Shown: piece by piece, positions 15,159-25,404 of the stretch
Position numbering within the stretch: position 1 is the first letter of the stretch
Layout of the letters: each line of letters begins with the position of its first letter
Source: an uncultured Microbacterium sp.
GTDB lineage: Bacteria > Actinomycetota > Actinomycetes > Actinomycetales > Microbacteriaceae
Assembly: GCF_913776565.1 (NCBI RefSeq)
Contig: NZ_CAJYPF010000009.1
Location: 1-33,586, forward strand
Length of the DNA: 33,586 nt
Reading direction: 5' to 3'
The notes under the pieces: model-generated
The model's input: the letters and a program-made list of their open reading frames with translations, nothing else
Databases searched by the model: none
What the model was told of the DNA's origin: nothing
Position numbers and translations under genes: made by a program

Positions 15159-15779
15159 TCAGCCCTTCTTGGGGGCCAGCTGCTCGATGATCGCCTTGGC
15201 GACGTCCTGCATGGTCAGGCGGCGGTCCATGGACGCCTTCTGGATCCAGCGGAAGGCCTCGGGCTCGCTCAGGCCCATCTTCTCGTTGAGCAGGCCCTTG
15301 GCCCGGTCGACGAGCTTGCGGGTCTCGAAGCGCTCGACCATGTCGGCGACCTCGGCCTCGAGCGTGATGATCTGCTCGTACCGCGCGAGGGCGATCTCGA
15401 TCGCGGGCAGCAGGTCGTTGGGGGTGAACGGCTTGACGACGTAGGCCAGCGCGCCGGCCTCGCTCGCGCGCTCGACGAGCTCCTTCTGGCTGAACGCGGT
15501 CAGCAGCACGACGGGGGCGATGTGGTTCTTGCTGAGCTTCTCGGCGGCGCTGATGCCGTCGAGCTGCGGCATCTTGACGTCCATGATCACCAGATCGGGG
15601 CGCAGCTCGGTGGCCAGCTGCACCGCGGTCTCGCCGTCGCCGGCCTCGCCCACGACGTCGAAGCCGTTGTCGCGGAGGATCTCGACGATGTCGAGGCGGA
15701 TCAGCGACTCGTCTTCCGCGACGACGACGCGACGCGGTGCGGTCGGCGCGGTGGCGGGGGCGGCTTCTTGATCAGTCAC
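15159..15779 (-). CDS. pdtaR: ANTAR-domain response regulator (PdtaR-like)
   Basis: A 206-aa two-domain regulator. The receiver domain (about 16-135) has the acidic pair in VVVAEDESLIR, the phosphoacceptor Asp67 in VIMDVKMP, the conserved Thr in VVLLTAFS and the Lys in YVVKPF. A coiled linker leads to an RNA-binding ANTAR domain (about 143-200: RAKGLLNEKMGLSEPEAFRWIQK … TMQDVAKAII). In mycobacteria the homologue PdtaR, paired with kinase PdtaS, binds paired hairpins in mRNA leaders to act by antitermination; the same role is inferred here. The first 15 residues are an Ala/Pro-rich extension. GTG 15779 follows TAGGAT with 6 nt between, suggesting a leaderless message. No cognate kinase gene is in the window. 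Location beside pyk is typical for actinobacteria. Confidence 0.9.
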   Translation of the reverse strand: MTDQEAAPATAPTAPRRVVVAEDESLIRLDIVEILRDNGFDVVGEAGDGETAVQLATELRPDLVIMDVKMPQLDGISAAEKLSKNHIAPVVLLTAFSQKELVERASEAGALAYVVKPFTPNDLLPAIEIALARYEQIITLEAEVADMVERFETRKLVDRAKGLLNEKMGLSEPEAFRWIQKASMDRRLTMQDVAKAIIEQLAPKKG

Positions 15780-15785
15780 GGGACC

Positions 15786-15791
15786 ATCCTA
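15786..15791 (-). promoter_or_regulatory. -10 hexamer for a leaderless response-regulator transcript
   Basis: Minus-strand TAGGAT, six nucleotides (GGTCCC), then GTG 15779. Confidence 0.5.
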
Positions 15792-15838
15792 GAACGTGGA
15801 TTCGCGCACCCACGGGAAGCCGCGGATGCGATAGGGCG

Positions 15839-15919
15839 TACCGGTGGTGGGACTCGAACCCACACGTCTTTCGACAGAGCATTTTGAGTGCCCCGCGTCT
15901 GCCATTCCGCCACACCGGC
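15839..15919 (-). tRNA. tRNA-Leu (anticodon CAA)
   Basis: On the minus strand the sequence folds as a class II tRNA. The acceptor is GCCGGTG/CACCGGT with a terminal G-U pair. The D arm is GCGGAATGGCAGACGC. The anticodon stem GGGCA/TGCTC holds the loop CTCAAAA (anticodon CAA, reading UUG). A short variable arm follows, then the T arm GTGGG-TTCGAGT-CCCAC. The discriminator base is A. CCA is not encoded. UUG is a rare Leu codon in this GC-rich genome. Confidence 0.93.
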
Positions 15920-15933
15920 AAGTGTCGTCGTCC

Positions 15934-15939
15934 AGATTA
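15934..15939 (-). promoter_or_regulatory. Possible -10 element of tRNA-Leu
   Basis: Minus-strand TAATCT lies 14 nt before the mature 5' end of tRNA-Leu, in otherwise GC-rich sequence. I see no clear -35. Confidence 0.35.
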
Positions 15940-15968
15940 CCCGTGCACACGCGCGGGCGCTGAACGCG

Positions 15969-16002
15969 ACGACGCGCGCCGGGCGGACCCGGCGCGCGTC
16001 GT
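15969..16002 (-). terminator. Strong hairpin after pyk
   Basis: ACGACGCGCGCCGGG (15969-15983) and its exact complement (15988-16002) form a 15-bp stem with a 4-nt loop, beginning 5 nt after the pyk stop. This is the most stable hairpin I noticed in the window and a clear end to the gltB-gltD-pyk region. Confidence 0.85.
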
Positions 16003-16007
16003 GGGGC

Positions 16008-17453
16008 TCAGGCCTCCTGGTAGCCCGGGGCCGCACCGTGGACGGCGTCGCCCACGCGGTGCACGCGCAGGTCGTTCGTCGAGCCGGCGATTCCGGGAGG
16101 GGAACCCGAGATCACGACGACCTTGTCGCCGACCTTGGCCAGGTCGTTGGCGAGCAGGTAGTCGTCGACCTGCAGGAACATCTTGTCGGTGTGCGACACG
16201 TGCTCGACGAGGGTCGAGCGCACGCCCCACGTCAGCGCCAGGCGACGGCGGATGCCGGGCTCGGGCGTGAACGCGATCATCGGGATCGTCGAGCGCAGGC
16301 GCGACATGCGACGAGCCGAGTCACCGGACTCGGTGAAGACGCAGAGGTACTTGGCATCCACGAAGTCGGCGACCTCGACGGCGGCGAGGGTGATCGCACC
16401 ACCCTGGGTGCGCGGCTTGTTGGTGAGCGGCGCGATGCGCTCCAGGCCGTGCTCCTCGGTGGACTCCACGATGCGCGCCATGGTCTCGACGACGACGACG
16501 GGGTACGTGCCGACGCTCGTCTCGCCCGAGAGCATGACGGCGTCCGCGCCGTCGAGGACGGCGTTGGCGACGTCGGACGTCTCGGCGCGGGTGGGCACCG
16601 GGTTGGTGATCATCGACTCGAGCATCTGCGTCGCCACGATGACCGGCTTGGCCATGCGGCGGGCGAGCTCGACCGCACGCTTCTGGACGATCGGCACGGC
16701 CTCGAGCGGCAGCTCGACGCCCAGGTCGCCGCGAGCGACCATGATGCCGTCGAACGCGTCGATGATCTCTTCGAGGTTGTCGACCGCCTGCGGCTTCTCG
16801 ATCTTGGCGATGACGGGGATGTAACGCCCCTCTTCGGCCATGATCTCGTGGACGCGCTCGATGTCCTTCGCGTCGCGCACGAACGACAGGGCGATCAGGT
16901 CGGCGCCGGCCTTGAGGCCCCACCGCAGGTCGGCCTCGTCCTTCTCGCTGAGCGCGGGGACGTTGACGGCCACGCCGGGCAGGTTGATGCCCTTGTTGTT
17001 CGAGACCGGCCCGCCCACGATGACGCGGGTGGTGACGACGGTGCCGTCGGTCTCGACGACCTCGACGCGCACCTTGCCGTCGTCGATGAGCAGGAAGTCG
17101 CCGGGGCGGACGTCCTGGGGCAGGCCCTTGAACGTCGTTCCGACGATCTCCTTGGTGCCGAGGATGTCCTCGACGGTGATCTTGAAGATGTCACCGGGCA
17201 GCAGGTCGTGGGGACCGTTCTCGAACTTGCCGAGGCGGATCTTGGGGCCCTGCAGGTCCACGAGGGCGGCGACCGGGCGACCGGCGTCCTCCGCGGCCTT
17301 GCGCACGTTGGCGAAGTTGGCGTCGTGCACGGAGTAGTCTCCGTGGCTCAGGTTCAGGCGGGCGACGTCCACTCCGGCGTCGATGATGGCGCGAACCATC
17401 TCATACGACGACGTTGCGGGCCCGAGTGTTGCGACGATCTTGGCGCGTCTCAT
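16008..17453 (-). CDS. pyk: Pyruvate kinase
   Basis: A 481-aa glycolytic enzyme converting phosphoenolpyruvate and ADP to pyruvate and ATP. The N-terminus MRRAKIVATLGPATSS and VARLNLSHGD start the TIM barrel. LVDLQGPKIRLG marks the active-site region. The B domain spans roughly 70-165. IAKIEKPQAVDNLEEII holds the catalytic Lys, and VARGDLGVELPLE supplies the Mg-binding residues. MLESM…TRAETSDVANAVLDGADAVMLSGETSVG is the classic C-terminal barrel signature. The allosteric C domain ends the protein. Length is normal. Upstream is a 55-nt gap to gltD with a 12-bp palindrome; the leader has no obvious well-spaced ribosome site (GGAG is 12 nt away). A 15-bp hairpin follows the stop. Confidence 0.98.
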   Translation of the reverse strand: MRRAKIVATLGPATSSYEMVRAIIDAGVDVARLNLSHGDYSVHDANFANVRKAAEDAGRPVAALVDLQGPKIRLGKFENGPHDLLPGDIFKITVEDILGTKEIVGTTFKGLPQDVRPGDFLLIDDGKVRVEVVETDGTVVTTRVIVGGPVSNNKGINLPGVAVNVPALSEKDEADLRWGLKAGADLIALSFVRDAKDIERVHEIMAEEGRYIPVIAKIEKPQAVDNLEEIIDAFDGIMVARGDLGVELPLEAVPIVQKRAVELARRMAKPVIVATQMLESMITNPVPTRAETSDVANAVLDGADAVMLSGETSVGTYPVVVVETMARIVESTEEHGLERIAPLTNKPRTQGGAITLAAVEVADFVDAKYLCVFTESGDSARRMSRLRSTIPMIAFTPEPGIRRRLALTWGVRSTLVEHVSHTDKMFLQVDDYLLANDLAKVGDKVVVISGSPPGIAGSTNDLRVHRVGDAVHGAAPGYQEA

Positions 17454-17487
17454 CCGTTTTCAAGCTCCGTGAGGATTTTCGGGAAGT

Positions 17488-17499
17488 GGCCGATCGGCC
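17488..17499. promoter_or_regulatory. 12-bp palindrome upstream of pyk
   Basis: GGCCGATCGGCC is perfectly self-complementary and sits in the 55-nt gap between the gltD stop and the pyk start. It could be an operator for pyk or a weak gltD terminator. Short GC-rich palindromes arise easily by chance in this genome, so confidence is low. Confidence 0.3.
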
Positions 17500-17508
17500 C
17501 TTGCCAGC

Positions 17509-18975
17509 TTAGGCGGGCAGCAGGCCGATGGCGACATCGGTCGGGCGCACCGGTGCCGGCAGCACCGTCTCGCCCATGAGGAACGTGTCGACCTCGGCGG
17601 CGGCCGCGCGGCCCTCGGCGATGGCCCACACGATCAGGGACTGTCCGCGGCCCGCATCACCGGCGACGAACACCCCCGGCGTGCTGGTGGCGTAGGTGGC
17701 GTCGCGCTCGACGTTGCCGCGACCGGTGAACTGCGTGCCGAGCTGCTGCTCGAGCAGGTCGCGCTCGGGGCCGGTGAAGCCCATCGCGATCAGCACGAGG
17801 TCGGCGGGGATCTCGCGCTCGGTGCCGCTCTTGGGCACGCGACGGCCGTCGACGTATTCGGTCTCGGCGACGCGGAGAGCGCGCACCTCGCCCGCGGCGT
17901 TGCCGAGGAATTCCACCGTCGAGGCCAGGAAGGTACGCTCCCCGCCCTCTTCGTGAGCGGATGCCATCTCGAACAGGTTCGGCATCATGGGCCACGGCTG
18001 CTCGGCGGGGCGCTCCGACGGCGGCTGCTTGCCGATCGCGAGGTTGGTCACGCTGAGTGCGCCCTGGCGGTGCGCGGTGCCGATGCAGTCGGCTCCGGTG
18101 TCGCCGCCGCCGATCACGACGACGTGCTTGCCCTCGGCGGTGATCTGGTGCGGGACCTGGTCGCCCGCGACGGCCTTGTTGCCCTCGATGAGGTACTCCA
18201 TGGCGAAGTGGACGCCGTCCAGGTCGCGGCCCGGGATCGCCAGGTCGCGCGGCACCGTCGAGCCGGTCGCGACCACGACGGCGTCGTAGCGCGCCCGCAG
18301 GTCGCTCCACGACACGTCCTTGCCGATCTCGACGCCCGCGCGGAAGCGCGTGCCCTCGGCCTGCATCTGGCGCAACCGCTGCTCGAGGTGGCGCTTCTCC
18401 ATCTTGAAGTCCGGAATGCCGTAGCGCAGCAGTCCGCCAATGCGGTCGTCGCGCTCGAAGACGGCGACCGTGTGACCGGCGCGCGTGAGCTGCTGCGCGG
18501 CCGCGAGCCCTGCGGGGCCGGAGCCGACCACCGCGACGGTCTTGCCCGTTAGTCGCTCCGGCGGCTCGGGCTCGACCCAGCCGTTGCCAAACGCCTCGTC
18601 GATGATCGAGACCTCGACCTGCTTGATCGTCACGGCGGGCTGGTTGATGCCGAGCACGCACGAGCTCTCGCACGGGGCGGGGCACAGGCGGCCGGTGAAC
18701 TCCGGGAAGTTGTTCGTCGCGTGCAGGCGCTCGATCGCCGCGCGGCCCTCGCCGCGCCAGGTGAGGTCGTTCCACTCGGGGATCAGGTTGCCCAGCGGGC
18801 ATCCCTTGTGGCAGAACGGGATGCCGCAGTCCATGCAGCGACCGGCCTGGCGCTTGATGACGGCCGAGTCGCCCGGCTCGTACACCTCTTTCCAGTCCAT
18901 GATGCGCACGGGCACCGGTCGACGCTTCGGGAGCTCGCGCTCCGTGGTCTTGAGAAAGCCCTTCGGGTCAGCCAC
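17509..18975 (-). CDS. gltD: Glutamate synthase small (beta) subunit
   Basis: A 488-aa NADPH-oxidising subunit that passes electrons through FAD and [4Fe-4S] clusters to GltB for glutamate formation from 2-oxoglutarate and glutamine. N-terminal Cys-rich motifs [15 protein letters not shown] (Cys47, 50, 55, 59) and [11 protein letters not shown] (Cys98, 102, 106) bind the clusters. The FAD-binding Rossmann motif [17 protein letters not shown] starts near 149. The NADPH motif [17 protein letters not shown] follows, and [19 protein letters not shown] is the C-terminal FAD contact. The GTG start at 18975 overlaps the gltB stop by 8 nt, so the two are translationally coupled and made in fixed ratio. 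Length matches the family. Confidence 0.97.
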   Translation of the reverse strand: MADPKGFLKTTERELPKRRPVPVRIMDWKEVYEPGDSAVIKRQAGRCMDCGIPFCHKGCPLGNLIPEWNDLTWRGEGRAAIERLHATNNFPEFTGRLCPAPCESSCVLGINQPAVTIKQVEVSIIDEAFGNGWVEPEPPERLTGKTVAVVGSGPAGLAAAQQLTRAGHTVAVFERDDRIGGLLRYGIPDFKMEKRHLEQRLRQMQAEGTRFRAGVEIGKDVSWSDLRARYDAVVVATGSTVPRDLAIPGRDLDGVHFAMEYLIEGNKAVAGDQVPHQITAEGKHVVVIGGGDTGADCIGTAHRQGALSVTNLAIGKQPPSERPAEQPWPMMPNLFEMASAHEEGGERTFLASTVEFLGNAAGEVRALRVAETEYVDGRRVPKSGTEREIPADLVLIAMGFTGPERDLLEQQLGTQFTGRGNVERDATYATSTPGVFVAGDAGRGQSLIVWAIAEGRAAAAEVDTFLMGETVLPAPVRPTDVAIGLLPA

Positions 18976-21900
18976 CCGTCACCTCCAGAATGCGCTTCCA
19001 GACGACGTCGCCGTCGGGGTCGAGCCCCTCGGTGACCGCCTCCTGGCGGGTCTGCAGCACGGCGGCGTAGTCGCGCGGCAGCACCCGGACGAAGTTGTCC
19101 ACCTCGGCCTCGAAATCGTCGAGCAGACGACGGGCCAGCGTGGAATCGGTCTCTGCGACGTGCTTCTCGAGCAGGTCGCGGAGGATCTCGGCATCCCCGG
19201 ATCCGAGGGCGCCCAGAACCAGCTCACCGGATGCCATGGCCTCGCGGTTGACCAGGTCGCGGTCGAGCTTGTAGACGTAGGCCTGGCCTCCGGACATGCC
19301 GGCGCCCAGGTTGCGGCCCGTCGAGCCGAGGATCACGGCCAGACCGCCCGTCATGTACTCCAGCGCGTGGTCGCCCACGCCCTCGACCACCGCGGTGGCC
19401 CCGGAGTTGCGCACGAGGAACCGCTCCCCCACGACGCCGTTCAGGAACATCTGCCCCTGGGTGGCGCCGTAGCCGATGACGTTTCCGGCGATGACGTTCT
19501 CGCTCGCGGCGAAGGTGGAGCCGCGCGGGGGGCGCACGACGATCGTGCCCCCGGACAGGCCCTTGCCGACGTAGTCGTTGGAGTCGCCCTCGAGCCGCAG
19601 CGTGATGCCGGCGGGCATGAACGCGCCGAAGGACTGACCGGCCGACCCGGACAGGCGGACGTCGATCGAGTTCTCGGGCAGACCGTGCTCACCGTGCGCC
19701 TTGGTGACGTGGTGGCCCAGCATGGTCCCCACCGCGCGGGCGGTGTTGCGGATCGGCAGGTCGATGGTGAGCTGACCGCCGTGCGCGATGACATCCTGCG
19801 CGCGCTCGATGAGCTGCACGTCGAAGTGGTCCTCGAGTTCGTGGTCCTGGTTGCGCGCGTGGCGACGCGGCTCGTCCTCGGCGAAGCGGGGCCCCTCGAG
19901 GATGGGCGCGAGGTTGAGCCCGCGCGCCTTCCAGTGCTGGATGGCCTCGTTCGCGTCGAGCAGTTCGGCGCGACCGACGATCTCGTCGATCGAGCGGTAG
20001 CCGAGGGCGGCGAGGTACTCGCGCACCTCCTGGGCGATGAACTCCATGAAGTTCACGATGTACTCGGCCTTGCCCGTGAAGCGCTCGCGCAGGACGGGGT
20101 TCTGCGTCGCCACACCCACCGGGCAGGTGTCGAGATGGCAGACGCGCATCATGATGCAGCCCGAGACGACGAGGGGCGCGGTGGCGAAACCGAACTCCTC
20201 GGCACCCAGCAGCGCGCCGATGATGACGTCGCGACCGGTCTTCATCTGCCCGTCGACCTGCACGACGACGCGGTCGCGCATGCCGTTGAGCATCAGCGTC
20301 TGCTGCGTCTCGGCCAGACCGAGCTCCCACGGGGTGCCGGCGTGCTTGAGCGAGTTCATGGGGCTGGCGCCCGTGCCGCCGTCCTGGCCCGAGACCAGGA
20401 TGACGTCGCTCAGAGCCTTGGCGACACCGGCCGCGACCGCACCGATACCGGACTGGCTCACCAGCTTGGTGTGGATGCGGGCCGAGGGGTTGGCGCGCTT
20501 GAGGTCGAAGATGAGCTGCTTGAGGTCTTCGATCGAGTAGATGTCGTGGTGCGGCGGCGGCGAGATGAGTCCCACCCCGGCGGTCGCGTGACGCGTGCGC
20601 GCCACCCACGGGTACACCTTGGTCGGCGGCAGCTGACCGCCCTCGCCGGGCTTGGCGCCCTGCGCGAGCTTGATCTGGATGTCGTCCGCCTCGGTGAGGT
20701 ACAGACTCGTGACGCCGAAGCGACCGGATGCCACCTGCTTGATGGCACTGCGACGCTCGGGGTCGAGCAGACGATCGACGTCTTCTCCGCCCTCGCCGGT
20801 GTTGCTCTTGCCGCCGATGCGGTTCATCGCGACAGCCAGCACCTCGTGCGCCTCTTTCGAGATCGAGCCGTAGCTCATCGCACCGGTGGAGAAGCGCTTC
20901 ACGATCGCCGAGACCGGCTCGACCTCGTCGATCGGCACGGCCGGGCGCGTTCCCGTGCGCAGACCGAACAGACCGCGCAGGGTCTTCAGCTCGTGCGCCT
21001 GGTCGTCGATCAGCTGCGTGTACTCGCGGAAGATGTCGTACCGGCGCTCGCGCGTGGCGTGCTGCAGACGGAACACCGTGTCGGGGTTGAACAGGTGCGG
21101 GGCGCCGTCGCGACGCCACTGGTACTCGCCGCCGGTCCACAGGCGCTCGTGCGCGCGGGCCGCGGCGTCCTGCGGGTAGGCGTACTCGTGGCGTGCGGCG
21201 TTCTCGGCCGCGATGACGTCGAGGCCGACGCCGCCGAGCTTGGTCTCGGTGCCGGTGAAGTAGGCGTCGATGAAGTCGCGCGAGAGGCCGACGGCCTCGA
21301 ACACCTGGGCGCCGGCGTACGACGACACCGTGGAGATGCCCATCTTCGACATGATCTTCAGCACGCCCTTGCCGAGCGCGTAGATCAGGTTTTTGACGGC
21401 CTTCTCGGGTGTGACGTTCGTGATGAAGCCCGCGCGCACGAGGTACTCGACGGTCTCCATCGCGAGGTACGGGTTGACCGCGGACGCGCCGTATCCGATG
21501 AGGGTGGCGACGTGGTGCACCTCGCGGACGTCGCCCGCTTCGACCACGAGACCGACCTTCATGCGCGTCTCTTTGCGGATGAGGTGGTGGTGCACCGCGG
21601 CGAGCATGAGCAGCGAGGGGATGGGCGCGAGGTCCTTGTTGGAGTCGCGGTCGCTGAGCACGATGAACTCGGCGCCGTCCTCGATGGCCTGATCGACCTC
21701 GGTGCACATCTGCGTGAGGCGCTTCTGCAGACCCTTGTGGCCGGCCTCGACGCGGTACAGACCGCGGATCGTCACCGACGAGCGCCCCGGCAGGGCCGTG
21801 TCGATGTGCTGGATCTTGGCGAGCTCGTCGTTGTCGATGACGGGGAAGTCCAGCGTGACGGTGCGGGTGTGGTCGGGACCCCAGTCGAGCAGGTTGCGCT

Positions 21901-23545
21901 CGGGACCGAGCCCCAGCGACAGCGAGGTGACGACCTCTTCGCGGATCGAGTCCAGCGGCGGGTTGGTGACCTGCGCGAACTGCTGCGAGAAGTAGTCGAA
22001 CAGCAGCCGCGGGCGATCGCTCAGCACGGCGACGGGCGCGTCGCTGCCCATCGCGCCGAGCGGCTCGGTGCCGCCCTGACCCATCGGGGTGAGCAGGATG
22101 CGCACCTCTTCTTCGGTGTAGCCGAAGGTGCGCTGGCGGCGCGTGATCGAGGCGATGGGGTGCACGATGTGCTCGCGCTCGGGGAGCTCGCTGAGCTTCA
22201 CGCGGCCCTTGTCGACCCACTCGCCCCACGGCTGGAGCGCGGCGAGGTCGGCCTTGATCTCCTCGTCCTCGACGATGCGGCGCTGGGCCGTGTCGACGAG
22301 GAACATGCGACCGGGCTGCAGGCGCCCGCGGCGCTTGATGCGCTCGGGGGCGAAGTCCAGCACGCCGGTCTCGGAGCCGATCACGACGAGGCCGTCGGTG
22401 GTCTCGGTCCAGCGACCCGGACGCAGACCGTTGCGGTCGAGGGTCGCACCGACCAGGGTGCCGTCCGTGAAGATCAGCGCCGCCGGGCCGTCCCACGGCT
22501 CCATCTGCATCGAGTGGTAATCGTAGAACGCGCGCAGGTCGGGGTCGATCGTGGCCTGCTTCTCGTAGGCCTCGGGGACCATCATCATGATGGCGTGCGG
22601 AAGGCTGCGCCCGGTGAGCGTCAGCAGCTCGAGGACCTCGTCGAACGACGCAGAGTCGCTCGCGCCCTCGGTGCAGATGGGCAGCAGGGGACGCACGTCG
22701 CCGATGAGCTCGGACTCGAGCTGCGACTGACGCGCGCGCATCCAGTTGCGGTTGCCCTTGACGGTGTTGATCTCGCCGTTGTGCGCGAGCATGCGCAGGG
22801 GCTGCGCGAGCGGCCACGACGGGAAGGTGTTGGTCGAGTAGCGCGAGTGCACCACGGCCAGCTCCGACGCGAAACGCTCGTCCGACAGGTCGGGGTAGAA
22901 GGGCTCGAGCTGCAGGGTCGTGACCATACCCTTGTAGCCGAGGGTGCGACTCGACAGTGAGACGAAGTACGCCTCGAGCTCGTGACGCGCGCGCTTGCGC
23001 AGACGGTAGACGCGGCGGTCGAGGGCGATGCCCGACAGCGCCGGCTGGTCGCCGACCGCGGGCCGCGACACGAAGAGCTGCTCGAACGCCGGCCGTGCTT
23101 CGTAGGCGAGCTTGCCCAGGTTCTCGGTCTCGACGGGCACCTCTCGCCAGCCGAGGACCTCGAGGTTCTCGTGGCGCGCGAGCTCTTCGATACCCGCCTT
23201 CATCGCGGTGCGCTCGTCATGACCGAGCGGCAGGAAGACCATTCCCGCGGCGTACTCCCCCACCGGCGGCAGGTCGAAGTCGACCACGGCACGAAGGAAC
23301 GCGTCGGGCATCTGCGTGAGGATGCCGGCGCCGTCACCGGTGCCCGCGTCGGAGCCGATGGCGCCGCGGTGCTCGAGGTTGCGCAGCGCCGTCAGCGCCA
23401 GGTCGATGATGTCGTGACCGGCTTCGCCGCGGAGGGTGGCGACCATGGCGAGGCCACAGGCGTCTTTCTCGAACGACGGGTCGTACATTCCCTGGCGGGC
23501 GGGGAATGCGCCTCCGACGGTGTCGGAACGCAGGCTGGAAGCCAT
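18968..23545 (-). CDS. gltB: Glutamate synthase large (alpha) subunit
   Basis: A 1525-aa glutamine:2-oxoglutarate amidotransferase. The N-terminal Ntn-amidotransferase domain has its nucleophile Cys30 ([12 protein letters not shown]), preceded by a short propeptide that should be removed. A central domain and the FMN-binding synthase domain follow, with [14 protein letters not shown], the conserved [12 protein letters not shown] and [10 protein letters not shown]. The 3Fe-4S ligands lie in [15 protein letters not shown], and a C-terminal beta-helix domain is rich in Gly repeats ([21 protein letters not shown]). I start at ATG 23545, not the track's GTG 23560, because GAGGA falls 8-9 nt before it. 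It overlaps gltD downstream and follows lgt by 52 nt. A 1491-aa antisense ORF across it is a GC-driven shadow. Confidence 0.97.
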   Translation of the reverse strand: MASSLRSDTVGGAFPARQGMYDPSFEKDACGLAMVATLRGEAGHDIIDLALTALRNLEHRGAIGSDAGTGDGAGILTQMPDAFLRAVVDFDLPPVGEYAAGMVFLPLGHDERTAMKAGIEELARHENLEVLGWREVPVETENLGKLAYEARPAFEQLFVSRPAVGDQPALSGIALDRRVYRLRKRARHELEAYFVSLSSRTLGYKGMVTTLQLEPFYPDLSDERFASELAVVHSRYSTNTFPSWPLAQPLRMLAHNGEINTVKGNRNWMRARQSQLESELIGDVRPLLPICTEGASDSASFDEVLELLTLTGRSLPHAIMMMVPEAYEKQATIDPDLRAFYDYHSMQMEPWDGPAALIFTDGTLVGATLDRNGLRPGRWTETTDGLVVIGSETGVLDFAPERIKRRGRLQPGRMFLVDTAQRRIVEDEEIKADLAALQPWGEWVDKGRVKLSELPEREHIVHPIASITRRQRTFGYTEEEVRILLTPMGQGGTEPLGAMGSDAPVAVLSDRPRLLFDYFSQQFAQVTNPPLDSIREEVVTSLSLGLGPERNLLDWGPDHTRTVTLDFPVIDNDELAKIQHIDTALPGRSSVTIRGLYRVEAGHKGLQKRLTQMCTEVDQAIEDGAEFIVLSDRDSNKDLAPIPSLLMLAAVHHHLIRKETRMKVGLVVEAGDVREVHHVATLIGYGASAVNPYLAMETVEYLVRAGFITNVTPEKAVKNLIYALGKGVLKIMSKMGISTVSSYAGAQVFEAVGLSRDFIDAYFTGTETKLGGVGLDVIAAENAARHEYAYPQDAAARAHERLWTGGEYQWRRDGAPHLFNPDTVFRLQHATRERRYDIFREYTQLIDDQAHELKTLRGLFGLRTGTRPAVPIDEVEPVSAIVKRFSTGAMSYGSISKEAHEVLAVAMNRIGGKSNTGEGGEDVDRLLDPERRSAIKQVASGRFGVTSLYLTEADDIQIKLAQGAKPGEGGQLPPTKVYPWVARTRHATAGVGLISPPPHHDIYSIEDLKQLIFDLKRANPSARIHTKLVSQSGIGAVAAGVAKALSDVILVSGQDGGTGASPMNSLKHAGTPWELGLAETQQTLMLNGMRDRVVVQVDGQMKTGRDVIIGALLGAEEFGFATAPLVVSGCIMMRVCHLDTCPVGVATQNPVLRERFTGKAEYIVNFMEFIAQEVREYLAALGYRSIDEIVGRAELLDANEAIQHWKARGLNLAPILEGPRFAEDEPRRHARNQDHELEDHFDVQLIERAQDVIAHGGQLTIDLPIRNTARAVGTMLGHHVTKAHGEHGLPENSIDVRLSGSAGQSFGAFMPAGITLRLEGDSNDYVGKGLSGGTIVVRPPRGSTFAASENVIAGNVIGYGATQGQMFLNGVVGERFLVRNSGATAVVEGVGDHALEYMTGGLAVILGSTGRNLGAGMSGGQAYVYKLDRDLVNREAMASGELVLGALGSGDAEILRDLLEKHVAETDSTLARRLLDDFEAEVDNFVRVLPRDYAAVLQTRQEAVTEGLDPDGDVVWKRILEVTGG

Positions 23546-23597
23546 ATCAACCGTCCTCACGTTGATGCTTCGAATGGGACGACGTCGGCCCAGAGAG

Positions 23598-24602
23598 TTA
23601 GTTCGTGGCGGGGCTGCTTGTGGCGCTGGTGCCGACGGTGTCGCTCGTCGCGGGCGGCTCGCTCACGTCGACGAAGTCAGAGGGGTCGCCTGAGTCTACA
23701 GCCCCCGGAGCCTTGGACTCGCGCCCCGGAACGTACGGAGAGGGCTCGAGGCCGAAGTGACGGCGCGACTGCACGATGAAGATGACGATTCCGAGGACCA
23801 CCCCGAAGATCGCGGCCCAGACGTTCGTCCGCAGTCCGAGGATGATGTCGCTGGGGTCGATGCGGATGGATTCCCAGACGATGCGGCCCGCGGAGTACCA
23901 GACGAGGTAGATCGCGAACTGCTTGCCCCACTGCAGGGTGAAACGCTTCCCGACGTACAGGATCACCGCGGCGCCGAGCAGGTTCCAGATGACCTCGTAG
24001 AGGAAAGTCGGCTGGAAAAGAGTGCCCGCTGGCAGTCCGACGGGGATGGCCGGGTTGCCCGCGGCGATCTCCAGACCCCAGGGCAGGTCGGTGGGCTGAC
24101 CGAAGAGCTCCTGGTTGAACCAGTTGCCGAAGCGGCCCATGGCCTGCGCGATGATGAGGCCCGGGGCGAGGGCGTCCGCGAAGGTCCAGAAGCGGATGCC
24201 GGTCCACCGGCATCCGAGGATCGCGCCGATCGCGCCGCCGATGAGGGCGCCGTAGATCGCGATGCCGCCCTCCCAGATCGCCCACACGGATCCCGGCTGC
24301 GTGATGTTCCACGGGTTCGAGTTCGGTCCGAAGTAGAAGCCCAGGTGGGTGACCACGTGGTAGATGCGCGCGACGATGATCGCGAGCGGCACCGCCAGGA
24401 GGCAGATGTCGATGACGACCCACTTCTCGGCGCCGCGACGCGTCAGACGGGCGTTCGTGAGAAGCACCGCGACGATGATGCCCGCGACGATGCACAGGGC
24501 ATAGAAGTGGATGCGGAGCGGGCCGAGATCGACGTAGGAGATCGACGGACTCGGGATGCTGGCGAGCACGCCGGAGGCGGCGCTCGAGAGGGCGAACGTC
24601 AT
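23598..24602 (-). CDS. lgt: Prolipoprotein diacylglyceryl transferase
   Basis: A 334-aa membrane enzyme transferring diacylglycerol from phosphatidylglycerol to the lipobox Cys of prolipoproteins. It has about seven hydrophobic segments. The family signature is [24 protein letters not shown], containing the essential Arg/Asn/Glu region, and LYEVIWN is another conserved site. The last 50 residues form a polar, Ser/Asp/Pro-rich cytoplasmic tail ([21 protein letters not shown]) that is longer than the catalytic core needs. ATG 24602 is chosen because the N-terminal helix starts soon after and a -10-like TAGACT lies 7 nt upstream. The track's 412-aa ORF reads through trpA antisense-frame sequence and is wrong at its N-terminus. 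It lies directly after trpA, an order common in actinobacteria. Confidence 0.96.
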   Translation of the reverse strand: MTFALSSAASGVLASIPSPSISYVDLGPLRIHFYALCIVAGIIVAVLLTNARLTRRGAEKWVVIDICLLAVPLAIIVARIYHVVTHLGFYFGPNSNPWNITQPGSVWAIWEGGIAIYGALIGGAIGAILGCRWTGIRFWTFADALAPGLIIAQAMGRFGNWFNQELFGQPTDLPWGLEIAAGNPAIPVGLPAGTLFQPTFLYEVIWNLLGAAVILYVGKRFTLQWGKQFAIYLVWYSAGRIVWESIRIDPSDIILGLRTNVWAAIFGVVLGIVIFIVQSRRHFGLEPSPYVPGRESKAPGAVDSGDPSDFVDVSEPPATSDTVGTSATSSPATN

Positions 24603-24609
24603 GCAGACG

Positions 24610-24615
24610 AGTCTA
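24610..24615 (-). promoter_or_regulatory. Possible -10 of a leaderless lgt transcript overlapping the trpA stop
   Basis: Minus-strand TAGACT begins with the trpA stop codon TAG (24615-24613) and ends 7 nt before lgt ATG 24602. lgt lacks a ribosome site in the 10-nt gap. The gene may be read both from the trp operon and from this site. Confidence 0.4.
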
Positions 24616-25404
24616 GGCGCGCTGAACGGCGCCCGCGGACAGCTCCTTCGCGAGCGAGGAGAGCGCCTCGACACCGCCGTCGCGCAGGGCCTTGACCAGC
24701 GCGGTGCCCACGATCGCCCCGTCGGCGTACTCCACGACGCCGGCGACCTGCTCGGCGTTCGAGATGCCGATGCCGACGCACGCGTTCTCGGCTCCGAACG
24801 CGCGCAGACGCTCCACCAGGCCGCGGGCGGCGGCATCCAGTTCGGCCCGTTCTCCGGTGATGCCCATGGTCGAGACCGTGTACACGAAGCCCGTGGACGC
24901 GTCGACGATCATCTTCAGGCGCTCGTCGGACGAGGTGGGGGCGGCCAGGAACACGCGGTCCAGACCGGTGCGCTCGCTCGCCGTGATCCACGCTTCACCG
25001 GCATCGGGGGTGATGTCGGGTGTGATCAGGCCCGCTCCCCCGGCCGCGACGAGCTCGTCGGCGTAGCGATCGACGCCGTACTGCTCGACGAGGTTCCAGT
25101 ACGTCATCACTAGCACGGGCACCTCGGTGCGCGCGGTGACCTCGCGGATGATCGTGAACAGGTCGCGCATGCGGAAGCCGTTGGCCAGCGCCGTCTGCGT
25201 CGCCTCCTGGATCACCAGGCCGTCCATCACGGGATCGCTGTAGGGCGGGCCGAGCTCGATGACGTCGGCCCCCGCCTCGGCGAGGGCGACGGCCGCCTCG
25301 ATGCTGGTCTGCACGTCGGGGAAGCCGGCGGGAAGGTACCCGACGAACGCCCCGCGTCCGTCCCGGTGGGCCGCGTCGATCGCGGCGGCGACGCGTGAGG
25401 TCAC
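24613..25404 (-). CDS. trpA: Tryptophan synthase alpha subunit
   Basis: A 263-aa TIM-barrel subunit that cleaves indole-3-glycerol phosphate to indole and glyceraldehyde 3-phosphate, channelling indole to TrpB. Catalytic Glu is in [17 protein letters not shown] and catalytic Asp follows in the same segment. [39 protein letters not shown] and [11 protein letters not shown] are the usual phosphate-site and loop motifs. The start is GTG 25404, whose GTGA overlaps the trpB stop; the track's 387-aa version reads backwards into trpB and is spurious there. It is the last trp gene before lgt. Confidence 0.97.
   Translation of the reverse strand: MTSRVAAAIDAAHRDGRGAFVGYLPAGFPDVQTSIEAAVALAEAGADVIELGPPYSDPVMDGLVIQEATQTALANGFRMRDLFTIIREVTARTEVPVLVMTYWNLVEQYGVDRYADELVAAGGAGLITPDITPDAGEAWITASERTGLDRVFLAAPTSSDERLKMIVDASTGFVYTVSTMGITGERAELDAAARGLVERLRAFGAENACVGIGISNAEQVAGVVEYADGAIVGTALVKALRDGGVEALSSLAKELSAGAVQRA

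Noticed and set aside
18485-22960. A 1491-aa plus-strand ORF antisense to gltB/gltD
   Set aside because: It mirrors the codon structure of a highly conserved minus-strand gene; the translation is rich in V/L/D/H/R shadow composition with no domain, and third-position GC bias keeps stops out of this frame.
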